A DNA stretch of 64,000 nt from Chrysoperla carnea (taxonomy: Eukaryota; Arthropoda; Insecta; Neuroptera; Chrysopidae): positions 8,741,140 to 8,805,139 of the forward strand of contig NC_058342.1 in the NCBI RefSeq assembly GCF_905475395.1, in the 5' to 3' direction. Every line of letters starts with the position of its first letter. Positions within the stretch are counted from its first letter, which is position 1. The notes under the pieces were generated by a model. That model made no database searches, was not told the DNA's origin, and worked only from the letters and a program-made list of their open reading frames with translations. Shown piece after piece: positions 22,776 to 34,783 of this stretch. The translations under genes were made by a program, and so were the position numbers.

Positions 22776-24400
22776 TTTTTTTTTTTTTTTTTTAAATAGT
22801 CAATAAACTGGCCTTTTTAATTTTCTGAGAAAATCAATAATTTTGACTTCAATCGGCTTCACTCGGCTAGTTCGAAAAAAGCAACTAGTTTTTGTTAACG
22901 AATATTACCTAAGCAACGCTAAATTAGTCCTCAGTAATGGAACCAATTGTAATAAACATGTTACATAATCAGTTGAATACATAAAAACGAAAGAATACAC
23001 TGCAATTAAGTTGTTTCCGCAAGTAAAAGGTATAGACAAGTGTTACTTGGGTATCATTTATTGACAAAGAAATTGCCGCATCTTTCTAATGTACATACAT
23101 TCGATAGAAACGCAAGCACAATTTCGTAAGGAAACAAACCTAGATGGTATAAAATTATCTTCCCAACAAATCCAACATCATTTATTTACAAAAATCATCC
23201 TTTACAAATCTACTTAGTTTTCAAGTAACACTAGAAGGTATTTAAAATAAAAAAGTCGATAAATTGGTAATCATCGATAATCGACCAGTTATTAGACCTG
23301 TTATTTCCTATCCATCAAGGAAATTTCAATACAAAAATAATAATTGAATTTTTTCCAAGTAAAACTTATTTACATGGGATATCACAGAAAGAAAAAATCA
23401 AACTATATTTTTACAAATAATAGTAAAACGAATGTGTCCAATATTATTCTCCCCTTTGTAGCTTAAATTCAGACACACTTGCGTTCGTATCTTTATTTTC
23501 AGTCCGTTAAATGTCGCTGAAAATGGTTTCGATTTATTTTCTATCAGCAACCATGTAAATCGGTGCATACTTTTTGTTTTACCGTTAATTTTTTCACACT
23601 AAAAAGAGCAGGAAAGCGAGTGCTTTTTTTCAGGAAGTGTCAAAATATCATATTTAATTAATCAAATTATAATTATTTTAATACGCCTTTTGATTTGATG
23701 ATGAATTATGAGATACAAATAACCGATACTTCATGAGTGACCATGCTTGATGAATAGATTTGTTCATTATTACTAGACGGTTTACCAGAGAGAATTCTAC
23801 CTATGATTAGAATTGAAAATTCAGGTGTATTTGAATAACAACTGATACAATCTGAAAATGGCATAAGACAAAGAGCGGCAAAGGCAAATGGCAAAGAACT
23901 AGTATTAATAATGACATATCTTCAATAAAAAAAACATCAAAAACACAAAATCTATTACATACTGTCGGTGCAAATTAAAGAAACTCGATGTATTCGTCGA
24001 GTTTAATAAAGACTATCGTTGCAAACAAGGCGAATGTTTCTGTTCCATATTCTGGCGATGTAAAAATTAAAACGAGTAACAACTAAAAGAAAATTGTAAA
24101 AAAAAGTGTTAAATATACACGAAGTGTTACATATACAATAAGTCTTACAACGAACCTTTTTTCAATTACACTGGTCTACAGGGGCAAAGTATTCAAAATA
24201 ATTTGAACAAATTTCTACCTAATTACCCATGCTGAATACAAATTGACAAGTAAAAGTGATTTATTAGTTTAAGTTTTTTCCATACTTGACATATTCCGAA
24301 TTTAATGGTTCCAACCTCACTGAACTTGATAATGCTATAAATAAAAAAAAAATAGATAAAACCGTTCTGTTGCGAATTAAGTATGATGAACACCAATAGC
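22776..24400. other. Unassigned AT-rich stretch
   Basis: T and A runs and no recognisable coding sequence. Confidence 0.4.
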
Positions 24401-25070
24401 AAATCTGTGGGAATTTGAAAGCCGTAGCTCTGCTGTTTGGATTACAATTCGGCTATACGAAATTTTGTTGCTTTATTTGCGAATGGGATAATCGTGATAG
24501 AAAAAAGCATTCTAAAAAAAGTTATGGCCTCATCGTCAGACACTTCAATCTGTACAAAAAAAAATGTTAAAAATGGCCTTTTAGTTAACCCAAAATAAAT
24601 GTTACTTCCGCCACTGCATATTAAACCAGGACTGATGAAAAATTTCGTAAAAGCAATGAACAAAAATGCAGTTGCTTTTCAATACCTTCATCAGAAATTT
24701 CCAAAATAATGTGACGATAAGGCAAAGGAAGGTAAATTCGTAGGTCTACAAATAAAAATTTCTTTAAAGATGATAACTTTGACTCGGTTCTAGAAGATAC
24801 AGAAAAAAAAAGCCTGGGATGATTTTCGCCTTATTAGAAAAAAGTTCTTAGGAAATAAGAGGAGTGCCAAATATGCTGAACTTATAGAAAACATGTTATC
24901 ATTCCAAAAATTGGGTTGAAACATGTCTTTGAAAATCCACTTTTTACATTATCATTTGGACTTCTTTCCGGATAATTGCCCATCAGGATATCGCAAACTT
25001 GGAAAAACGATATCAACGCGATTGGAACGTTTCAATATCACGTTCAAATTCCACTTATGATTAAAAAACT
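24400..25070 (+). pseudogene. Decayed copy of a multicopy insect gene (uncharacterised)
   Basis: In shifting frames it reads VALLFGLQFGYTKFCCFICEWDNRDR (24,425-24,505), then a block with AWDDFRLIRKKFLGN (near 24,810) and NMSLKIHFLHYHLDFFP (near 24,925). These phrases mark a protein family that I remember as repeated many times in insect genomes, usually with CEWDSR and SLKIHFLHSHL motifs. It has no known function and is probably transposon-linked. Stops and frame changes break every domain here. Confidence 0.55.
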
Positions 25071-25798
25071 ATATAATTTCTGTAAATTTATTCAAAAATA
25101 ATTTTTTTTTTTCTAAAAACTTATTTTTGTATTCACTACAGAAATACTTTGAAGACTGAAGAATACTTTTTTGAAGTACAAATTTGTAGACCAGTGTTAT
25201 TGAACATACACAGAGCTCTGTAGCCCAATAATTAACGATGCGAGATATTTATCATTATTTATGGATATTTTCGATAGAATGACCTTCGTCAATTTTTCTA
25301 AGGCGAAGAGTAACAAAGTACTGACCTAAATTCAAGTAGATGATAAAAAAAACCACCTTATTCTGTTGTTTTTTTCATAGTTTTAGGACTCAATGTTGTT
25401 CGATAAAATTCAAAGAAGTGAAAGTATTGTATACCAACATACATTATACACCAAAAAGAGCAGATCTAGATAAAGCTCCTGAAGCGAGCCAAGATAAGGT
25501 TTTCTGAGTGGATGTTGCACTACGATAATATACTTAAAGAACTGGCTCATGTCTTCAGGATTCAGGAAAACTGCAGATGAAACTTGACGATCCTGGATTC
25601 ATTGAGAACTATTGTTTGCCTCTCTATCCTGCATCGTTTTAACATGGATGCTGCCAGAAAATAAGTCAGTACATTGGCACCATGTGTCGGACTAGTTCCT
25701 TGAATAAAATATTAACGACGTAAACTAATACTTTGTTGAAACCAATTATAATCCAAGAATATGCTATCACAGTTGGAATTGTTATAATTAATTGAAAA
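25071..25798. other. Spacer downstream of msl-2
   Basis: No gene is recognised. It separates the decayed multicopy gene from the 3' end of msl-2. Confidence 0.4.
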
Positions 25799-25804
25799 TT
25801 TATT
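25799..25804 (-). terminator. msl-2: msl-2 polyadenylation signal (AATAAA on the minus strand)
   Basis: AATAAA lies 44 nt after the TGA stop of the last msl-2 exon, the expected position for a short 3' UTR. Confidence 0.5.
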
Positions 25805-25847
25805 AATTGTGACGAAAATAATCCTCAATAGGATTCATCCAAGGATG

Positions 25848-26105
25848 TCATATATCTAAATCTAGATCACTGTTTTCGCCTTCTCCTAATATATCAGAAG
25901 TTTCATCACCCATTAATATTGCTGAAGGTACCGTTGAACTAATTTGATTTAAATCACCAGAATATAAACCAACCACTTTTAAATTTGGTGTAGAAAATGA
26001 TATTGTATTTAACGATATTGGATCTGGTTCAATATCCACTTGTACTTTTGGTGTATCAGGATAATGTATATGTAAATTTTGAGTTGCTGGTATATGTGGC
26101 CGAAC
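25848..26105 (-). CDS. msl-2: msl-2, last coding exon (C-terminus)
   Basis: An acceptor TTTGTTTCAG ends at 26,106 and opens the frame V-R-P-H in phase 0, which continues directly from the CXC exon (...ADGVK). It codes 85 residues and a TGA (25,848-25,850). The sequence is Pro- and Ser-rich, has no known domain, and ends acidic (ILGEGENSDLDLDI), as MSL2 C-termini tend to be poorly conserved and low in complexity. The exon fits in strand, order and phase. Confidence 0.75.
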   Translation of the reverse strand, partial: VRPHIPATQNLHIHYPDTPKVQVDIEPDPISLNTISFSTPNLKVVGLYSGDLNQISSTVPSAILMGDETSDILGEGENSDLDLDI

Positions 26106-27422
26106 CTGAAACAAAATAAAAATAAATAAATATATTTGCACACAATAAAGCAAGAAAACGTTCTTTCAATTTCTTATAATCAGCCAGTCATATCGAACAT
26201 TAAAATCGCAAGAAAACAGCTAGTTCTGATTTTTTAATATATCCAAATTTGCAGCGTCAAAAGACCTATGCTAACTTTGTAGGACTCGAAAAATCCTATG
26301 AGCCAAGTTGGCATCCCAAAAGAAAAAAAAGTATTGCCAGACTTTATCGACCAAGTTACATTTTTGCAATCGGTCTCATAGGGTTGTCATAGACTATAAT
26401 TTTACGGATTTGATTGCCGCTTTTAACAAGGTTTAGACTGGTAGTCGATAAAACAAATAATTTTGCGATTCGCTTCCGGACTATTGTGGCTGTATATGAT
26501 TTATCCAGTGCGAGAACTAAACAGAGCAAATTGGCAAAGAATGCAATTTTCTCCTTTTTTGGATTTTTAAGATTTGTAAGTGATGGCCTAAAGGCATCGT
26601 TCTTTGCATATATTAAAGCTAATTACATTTGGTATAACATCTTTTCCTATGATTTCACCCATAATATGAATATTTTCCCCGATATCAGAATCGAAAATAG
26701 ACCAAGTATTAAAATTTCACTTTTTTCGAAAAAAATTGCCAATTTTTGAAGAGCTGTATCTCGGTCAGTATTGAACTTACAGAGTTGCTTTTGATCTCAA
26801 ATTGTAGCAGTTTTCTTCTGCGAAATTACCACTTTCACAGGGTCTTTCGAAGCTACAAACTAGGATATACGTTACTGGTAGTAGTACTAACAGCATAAAA
26901 AAAAAGAACTAGCCGTTTTCTTGCGATTTTAGCGATTTTTAGTATAAGATAAGACTGGCCTATAGATTTAGATTCAAAACATAGAAATACCTAAATGAAA
27001 CATAAAAATCATTTTTACGACTAAAATTTTATCTCAATATTTTCATTGTTAATAAAGCATTTCAAATCATTCGGATGCATTTTATTACATATTTTAAAAT
27101 ATTTGAAATTTTTATTCTAGCTAAACAACAACGTAATTTATAAAACGTTTTCAAAAAATGATGCGAGTTGTCCTGGAGCTAATCTCTGTCATGCATAATA
27201 GTTGTAGGTTCTAAAACAAATCTTATCCTATTTTCTTTAAATGAATTTTCTTTTCCATTATATTAGGATTAGGTGAGTTCAAAAATTTAATTGATATCAT
27301 TGTTTCTCAGCCTTGAAACAGGCCTTCTTGGAGCTTTTTAAACATTTAAATGTATAAAATAACTCGGAAACGGAAATTTCCTAAAGAGACTTATAAAAAG
27401 TATAATTTATCGCAGTTCAATA

Positions 27423-27469
27423 TTCGTATTGTATCCGCTTCCAATGATTGGAAACGGATACAATACGAA
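27423..27469. repeat. 47-bp near-perfect palindrome
   Basis: TTCGTATTGTATCCG and its complement flank a short centre with about two mismatched pairs. It would extrude as a cruciform or form an RNA hairpin in the msl-2 intron. Confidence 0.7.
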
Positions 27470-28299
27470 ATACATGTGAGAAATCATTTCTTAGAAAAAC
27501 TGTCTTTTTGTGGAAAATCATTACTTGTCATTACTCATATTACAAATGCGAAAGTAACTCTGTTTGTCTATCTAATGTATATATGTTGTTACGCAATCAC
27601 GCCTAAACTACGAAACTATTTTAATGATTTTAATGAAATATGGTTAAACGCACTATAATCAATATGTCCAGTTCTAGATGAGATAAAATAAATCGGCTGG
27701 CGCCAAATGTTGGGCCATTGCTCTAACAACGTATAAAATTTAGCCATCCTAAAAAAATTATAGCCTGAAAAATTTACCACTTCTTCGAAGTCCGAATTTT
27801 TCAAGGTTAGCTCAGAAGTTGAAATATTGACCAAAACTACAATGGATATTGATATTGATAATTACTTGGTTATAGTTACCTAAATCTACAAAATCTATTT
27901 TGATTTTTTCAATAACTGATTTTTCCAAACTAAAACAAAACTCAAATTTACGATTTTTCGGAAATGGTTGATTTTAACGCCGGAAGTGGAGAGAGTCAAA
28001 AAACAAAATCGAAATTAAACAACATAAAAACCGCGGCTCTACATATTATTTCTCTACCGCGGTACTACATATCTCTCGCGGTGTACATATTATTTATAGA
28101 GTCAACCTTCTATTCGAAAAAATCATTCAAAAAAACGGTAAAAAAAATGGCGTTGTGTGAAAAATGCAGCAGTTTTTTGACAATATCTCCTTATCGAGTC
28201 AATTTACGAGGAAAATATATGTATACATAATTCAACCTCAGAAAATTTCCTACAATTTAAGTCATTACAATTTCCTGCAAAAAAATCAATAGTTTCTGC

Positions 28300-29870
28300 G
28301 TACGAGCGCCGATTAGATTGAGTGAAAGATTATACATTTTGATTCGAGTATTTAACGTTAAATAACTGAAAAATTGGACGTTTTTTGAAAAGAGTATATC
28401 ATACACTTTTAAGAATAATATAAAAACCTGAAAATGAAAAAAAAATCAAATCATTTGAACGAAAATTAACGGAGTTATAATGAGAAGATGCTTTCTCGTA
28501 CCTTTTTTAATGTTTTATTCAGCACAAAAACTGATGCATTTACGCGCGATCTAAAATTAATGTTTGCTGCCTTCCAATTTATTTTAATTAGATACATACT
28601 GGAGTAAATCTAAGCAAAACAAGTGAAAACAAACAATTGACTGAGTTAATTGTTGAAATACTATGTATAGACAGTGTTGATGAAGCAATCGTTTGTTTTT
28701 TGACGTCACGTTAATAAAAAAAGATATCCACTTTTAAATAGCTACACACACACTGATATTCCCATATTAATGTATACTATAAAATTTACACCTAATAAGC
28801 GCCCTCGTGGGTAAACAGTGATGTTTACAAAAAAATGTTTCAAACAAAAGTTGTTTATTTTTTTTATAAAGAACATTTTTACATTTAAGCTTTTGCTCTA
28901 TCTCTAACGGTTTACAAGATGGGTCCTACGGACCCAAGACCCAATTGACCCATATTGCTCATTTACGAACTTGACCTCAGTTTTTAGGTCCTGAGTGCGC
29001 TATAAAAATTTCATCTTGATATCTCTTTTCGTTTTTGAGTTATCGTGTCCACAGACGGACGGACGGACAACCGGAAATGGACTAATTAGGTAATTCTATG
29101 AACACCTATACCAAAATTTTTTTCGTAGCATGAATATTTTTAGGCGATACAAACTTTGGACTAAACTTAATATACTATGTATATTTCATATATACTCCGG
29201 GAAAGTAAAAAATTTAAAAAAATACTTATTTTGATGTGAAAAGAAAAACCCCCAAGTTACGCTGCTCGAACTTTTAATCCATACACAAGGCGTAATTTCA
29301 CTCTACTAACAAGTTTTTACACAAAGTTTTCGAAATATTGCAAATTAAATGCAAAAAATTTTTTGAAAAAAACGAAAAAATTGTCTTTATCGTTAAACAA
29401 CTCGAAAAATAATAAAGTTACAAAAAAAGTTTAGAAGGAAAAAATTTAGCTCTTTTTCCGCTGAATATTTTACCATTTTAATTTGCAATATTTAAAAAAA
29501 TATATATCCGAAACTGCTAGTACTTTTGAGCATGTTGTCAGTACCTTAATAAAGTAAATTGGAAAGTGGCAAGCATTAATTTTAGTTCCCATGGTAAATT
29601 CATCAGTTCTTGTGCTGAATAAAATATAAAAAAATGGTACGGGAAATTTTGTTTTCATTATAGCTCCGTTAATTTTCGTGCAAATGACTTGAAACTTTTT
29701 CATTTTCAAGGTTTTATTATAGTACTTTAAAAATTGTTAAAATTACTTTTTTTAAAAAACGTCCAATTTTTGAGTTATTCAACGTTAAATACTCCGAAAT
29801 ATACTTAAAGAGCACTTTTTGCTTAGATTTCATCACTCTATCGATTCCCGTTGGCATTTTCAACATATAT
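28300..29870. repeat. Foldback element with R in its loop
   Basis: Diverged complementary arms at about 28,320-28,610 and 29,540-29,830 (shared CGTCCAATTTTT, CGTTAATTTTCGT, TTAACGTTAAATA). The loop holds R copy 2 directly after the left arm, then about 350 bp of unassigned sequence. Confidence 0.65.
28618..29195 (+). repeat. Dispersed repeat R, copy 2 (near full length)
   Basis: It starts ACAAGTGAAAACAAACAATT and runs through every R landmark to ATTTCATATATAC. Non-coding. Confidence 0.8.
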
Positions 29871-30549
29871 TTTTCTATGTAATTGAAGTTTAGACTAGTT
29901 ATTAACTGGAATAAATTTTACGTCCGTCCACTAATTTCGTTTAAAAATGATTCCTTATTATGCCCTTAACAAATACCTATGGAGGTATTTTACGATTGAG
30001 AGGGCTCATCACCCCCTCAGGCTGCTCTGAAAATTAAAAAAAACAAAAAAAAAAAACCTGAAAGTTAAAACTGAAAAAAAATTTTTCCGCCCGTCCACTA
30101 ATTTGGTTAAAAAATGATTCCTTATTATGTCCTGAATAAATAATTATACAGGCATTTTTCGATTGAGAGGGGCCATCACCCCCAAAGGCCACTTTGAAAA
30201 TTTTTTATGTGAACATTTTTTAAGTTTTTGAACTTATTTAGTTCTTATAAGTGGAATTTGTAATTTTTGAATTAATACAGAGTTTTTTAAGTGAGATTTT
30301 GTTCTTTTTGAATTAATTCAGAGTTTTTTTAATTGAAGTTGTAAAATCTGTGAAAAGCATTGTTTTGTTGTGTATAGCAAGGTAACAAATTTAGTATTAC
30401 GAATTCAACATAGAGAAATCAAAATTTTGTATTTATTCGTAGTATGAGTTTTTTTTAATTATTTTACTGAAAAAAATATGTAACTTCCGACAGTTAGTAT
30501 TTTTCATTAAGTAACATTATGTTTGTTGTGTATATATTAATTATATTAG

Positions 30550-32313
30550 AACACGAATAACAATCCCAAAGTTGTATGGAACATTATAAAAAATGAAACT
30601 TTAAACATATCTAGGGGCATTAAACACATAAGTATAAATAATATTGAAATATGCGACCCTATGTCCATGGTCGACACTTTAAATGAGTGTTTTATTAATT
30701 TGGGCTCTGCTATTGGTCAGGATAATAACGCCAAAAACATAATTGAAATAAAAAATTTTGAAAAAACTATTTTTATTGATGAAATCGATTCCCGTGACAT
30801 AGAACAAATTATTGGAAATATGAAATCCAAAGACTCCATGGACTACTTAGGCATTTCCAGTAATGTTTTAAAATCGGTTTCAAAAACCTTATTGGCTCCT
30901 TTAGTCGAAATTGTTAATTGTATGTTAAGGGAGGGAATCTTTCCTGATCGTGGCAAATTAGCACGAATAGTACCCCTTCAAAAGAAACCCAATAACATGG
31001 ATGTCAGTAATTTTCGTCCGATATCATGTTTACCTATCTTCAGCAAAGTTCTAGAGAGAGTTATATTTAATAAAATTTCAAATTTTCTAACTCGGTTCAA
31101 CATATTGACACCCGATCAATTTGGATATCGAGAGAATACAAGAACTACAAATGCAATTTTTGACGTCACGGATCATCATTCACGAAAATTAATGAAGGTT
31201 TTAAAGTAGCCTCTTTATTTTTTGATCTTTCTAAAGCCTTCGATCGCGTGAATCATAATTTACTCCTCTCCAAAATTTATGCATATGGTATTCGTGGCCA
31301 ATGTTATAAACTTATAGTCATATTTATCTAATAGAGCTCAATTTATTGAATTAAACATAGACGGAAATACTTTCAAGTCAAGTTGAGATGCAATCAGGTC
31401 TGGGGTCCCACAAGGGTCTATTCTTGGGCCATTGCTGTTTCTCCTATTTATTAATGACTTACCAAATTCATTTAGTAAATTATTTTGTAAAGTTGCACTC
31501 TTTGCCGATGATACGACCATCGTTGTTTCACATAAAGATACCAATGAGCTTATGAAAGTCATTAACAATGTACTGGAATTAATGGACAACTGGTTCCATG
31601 AAAACGATTTGCTTCTAAATCGTAACAAAACAGCAATTGTGTGTTTTGGTGGTGGAGTCACCTTTACGCATAATCTGTTTGTAAGTAAAACGACATTTCT
31701 AGGAGTTGAAATAGATTCAGGAATGAATTGGAAATCTCATATTGACACCTTATGTGTAAAATTGAGCAGAGTGTGCTTTCAATTAAGAGCGTTAAGATCA
31801 AGAGTTGACCAAAAGACACTACTGTCAGTTTACTATGCAAATTTTGCTTCAATTATGACATATGGCATAGTAATATGGGGTGCTTCAGTAAATGCCTCAA
31901 AAATATTTAAAATACAAAAGAGAGCAATTAGAATCATTTTTAACTTAAAAAGAACTGAAAGTTGTAAAATATTCTTTCTGAACAACAGAATACTGACATT
32001 TCACTCTCATTATATTTTTGAAATCTACAAATTTTTTATCCAAAAGAAAAATGTGTTCGAAATTAATATAAATCAGGGCAATCGTTATATGATTCGAAAT
32101 CCATCTGAATATGTTAATCCCAGGTGTAAATATTCATTTTTTTTAAAAAATACGAGGTATCTTGCAATTCTTTTTTATGGTAAAATCAGTAAAGGGTCAA
32201 CCGTTAATGACATTATGAGAGATAATAGAATGGCTCCGATCAATGCAGTTCGTAGGTACCTGCAACAGCAGTGTTTCTATTCATTGGAGGAAGGACTAAA
32301 AAGTAATTTTTAA
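30550..32313 (+). pseudogene. LINE reverse transcriptase, frameshifted
   Basis: RT motifs appear in order: VSNFRPISCLPIFSKVLE (near 31,003), FFDLSKAFDRVNHN (near 31,225, shifted frame), GVPQGSILGPLLF (near 31,400), and FADDTTI with the catalytic Asp pair intact (near 31,500). A C-terminal RT thumb and tail follow to the TAA at 32,311. A frame change near 31,190 (TAG at 31,207) and further damage at 31,320-31,395 break it. The copy cannot make full RT. Confidence 0.8.
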
Positions 32314-32354
32314 ACTTAATATATGTATTAAGTAATTGTATTTATAATTTTTAA

Positions 32355-32655
32355 TTTCTGACACTTTCCGTGTTGATCTTTAATCACCGGAATTCGATAA
32401 TTTTATATTAATTTATTTATTTTTTAATTAAATGACATTTACCGTGGAAATTTTTTATACACCGGTAATCAATTTTTTTTCTTTTTTATTATATAACATT
32501 TACCGTGGAAACTTTTTATACACCGGTAATCAATTTTTTTTTTCTTTTTTATTATATAATATGGTACCGTGGAAATTTTTATACACCGGTATCAATATTT
32601 ATTTTTTTTATAATATTTGACACTTTCCGGTAGATTTTTTTTATCACCGGAAAAA
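32355..32655 (+). repeat. Short degenerate tandem repeats in the LINE 3' UTR
   Basis: Five diverged units of about 60-65 bp, each with CCGTGGAAA-like text followed by CACCGG (clearest at 32,441, 32,502 and 32,566). Confidence 0.65.
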
Positions 32656-32846
32656 CAAATTTAATTCATATATTGTTTTTTGTTTTTTGGTAAACAAATT
32701 TCATAATTATTTATTTTAGACATTCTTACTTTTAAGGATGTCAGCTATCCTACTCGTGAGTTTTTGATGGTTTTCCACGATGTTTAAGGTGAATACCGGG
32801 ATAGTCTACGAAAAGTCGGCCATCACCGCATTATCTTTAATTATTA

Positions 32847-32877
<31 letters not shown>

Positions 32878-33299
32878 CGAATTCTATGTACATTGTATAT
32901 CGAAAGAGAACGAATAAAATATTATTATTATTATTATTACATTTTCAGAATAAACTTTAGGTTTTTTGAAGTGGGCTCCGAAGGGGTCTTCCGCCCACTT
33001 TATCGTAAAATTCTTCATAAATTATTTCTTCAGGACATAATAAAGAATCATATTATATCTAAATTAGTGGACGAACGGAAAAAAAATTTTCAGTTAAAAC
33101 TTAAAGGTTTTTTTAATAGTGCTCAAAGTGGCCTAGAGGGGTGTTGGGCCCTCTCAATCGTAAAATGCCTTAATAGTTATTCATAAAGGAATTATTATTC
33201 ACTAAGGAATAACTTTTTAACCCAATTAGTAGACGGGCGAAAAAAAATTTTTCAGTTGTAACCATGTTTTTTTTTTTTTTTTTTTAATTTTCAAAGTGG

Positions 33300-33560
33300 C
33301 TTAAGGAGGCTCCCTCACCAGTAATAGAAAAAATAAATTAGTAGAAAATGATCCAAATTTTTTGTATGTTGTAGTTAACGATACATATTATTAAATCAAA
33401 AAAAAATTTGGGTATCTTATCGATCAATTAAGAGAGTTTTTATTAATTAAAAATACATTAAATAACATACCATCCTCATATCATGCTATGTTATTTAGTG
33501 TATTTTTAATTAATTAATTACTCTTTTTAATTATTACTGGTGAGGGAACTTCCTTAAGGC
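33300..33560. repeat. Small hairpin element
   Basis: The outer stem is CCTCACCAGTAAT (near 33,315) with its complement (near 33,535). The inner stem is AATTAAAAATACATTAAATA (near 33,445) with its complement (near 33,500). MITE-like, nested in the right arm of the surrounding foldback. Confidence 0.6.
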
Positions 33561-34082
33561 GGTGATGGACCCTCTCAATCGTAAAATGTCTCTATAGTTT
33601 TTTGTTAAGGACGTAATAAAGAATCATTTTTTAACGGAATTAGTAGAGGGACGCAAAATTTTTTAAAAATTATTTTTAGTTAATAGTCGAATAGTATTTT
33701 TCTACCCTCTAGAAGAGATCGTTACACTTTGCGACGAAACTTTTTTATTTATAAAAAAAATGGTCTGGGCATAAATTTTAAGAATTTTTGTTTGTTTTAA
33801 TTTTGTATTTAGATTTATTTCCCTGTAAAATGATTTGAAAAGTAGATATCGTGCAAAAACCACTTTTCGACAGCATTTTTTAAAAATGGCGTCACAAGCG
33901 GCAATAATACGAGGTAGCATAGTGGAAATTCGATAAGAGCACTTCAAAATCTACAAAATCGCTACTTTTAAAACTCCTGGAAAACTTTCCAGGTAACCAC
34001 TTTTTTTTAACCAAATGATTAGAGTATATAATCAACGAAAGTATTTTTACAACTAATTACTTAAATAAAAACTAAACAGTAC

Positions 34083-34520
34083 CTTCACTCCATCGGCTCT
34101 GTGTGGATTCCGACATCCTCGGCATCGACATTCCAAGCAAGCTTTACCATCCACATAGCATGGACATCGTTGACCACAACATGTTAACTTTCCTGGTGTT
34201 GGAGTAGCATTCCCACAACGGCAACCTTTCCGTCTCACTTGTACCGAACGACTAGATCCTCTATTTGCAGCTGGTTTCTTAAAACTGGTATTAATTGGTG
34301 TACACGTTGATGATGTAATTTCATTCATGTAGAAATTATTTGTTGTTACATCATCATTATTGCAAACTTGGTTGTTAATAACATTATTTGATGTTCCAGT
34401 AACTACATTTCTTTTGAAGTTGAGTATTTTGTTTGAAGGAATTGAATAATTTTGTATGTTTACTAAAGATGTGTTTGTATTTACTGTGGGCCGTGTTGTA
34501 AATAAAACATCCAAACTGTC
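34083..34520 (-). CDS. msl-2: msl-2, middle coding exon (CXC domain)
   Basis: The acceptor ATGTTCACAG (complement at 34,521) and donor AAG|GTACTG (complement at 34,082) bound 438 nt, 146 codons, phase 0 at both ends. Its second half is the MSL2 CXC domain (protein residues about 309-345, counted from the ATG at 47,126). The pattern is C-R-C, CCGQRCPCY, then CLECRCRGCRNPH, the most conserved part of MSL2 outside the RING. In Drosophila this domain binds GA-rich sites that recruit the dosage-compensation complex to X; whether that role holds here is unknown. The first half is Asn/Thr-rich and disordered. Confidence 0.9.
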
Positions 34521-34783
34521 CTGTGAACATTAGTAATAATTTTATAAGTAACACGTTTTTTGAAGGTCGAGAAAGTGGCTCAAATGATTTTTTATGTTCT
34601 AAAAAAAATACCACATGATCGAGGAAATAAAACCGAAAAAAATCTGGTCCAGGAATCGATTCCACGCTAGTAGATTTTTATGGGAGCCGGTGAAAAACGT
34701 TTCCCAGAGTGTTCTAAAAAAATCATATCCATCCGAATTTGTGTTTTTCGATTTACGCTCATAAAGTGGGACAGAAGTATTTA

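Larger units (their letters stand above)
30550..32940 (+). mobile_element. CR1/jockey-like LINE, 5'-truncated, antisense to msl-2
   Basis: The reverse transcriptase frame opens after a TAG at 30,547. A 3' UTR with short tandem repeats (32,355-32,655) and a tail of (ATT)n at 32,923-32,940 follow. The 5' part (ORF1 and endonuclease) is missing. Its strand is opposite to msl-2. Confidence 0.75.
29880..33680. repeat. Foldback repeat split by a LINE
   Basis: Left arm 29,880-30,350 has two tandem copies of a roughly 165-bp module (core TTACGATTGAGAGGG). Right arm 32,945-33,680 has complementary copies (core CCCTCTCAATCGTAAAATG) near 33,150 and 33,570. The LINE (30,550-32,940) separates the arms, so it probably inserted between them. 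Confidence 0.55.
26106..34082 (-). other. msl-2: msl-2 intron 2 (about 8 kb), filled with repeats
   Basis: GT (complement at 34,082) to AG (complement at 26,106). It holds a 47-bp palindrome (27,423), a foldback with R copy 2 in its loop (28,300-29,870), a second foldback split by a CR1/jockey-like LINE (29,880-33,680), and a small hairpin element (33,300-33,560). The rest (26,106-27,420, 27,470-28,300, 33,680-34,082) has no recognised feature. Confidence 0.7.
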
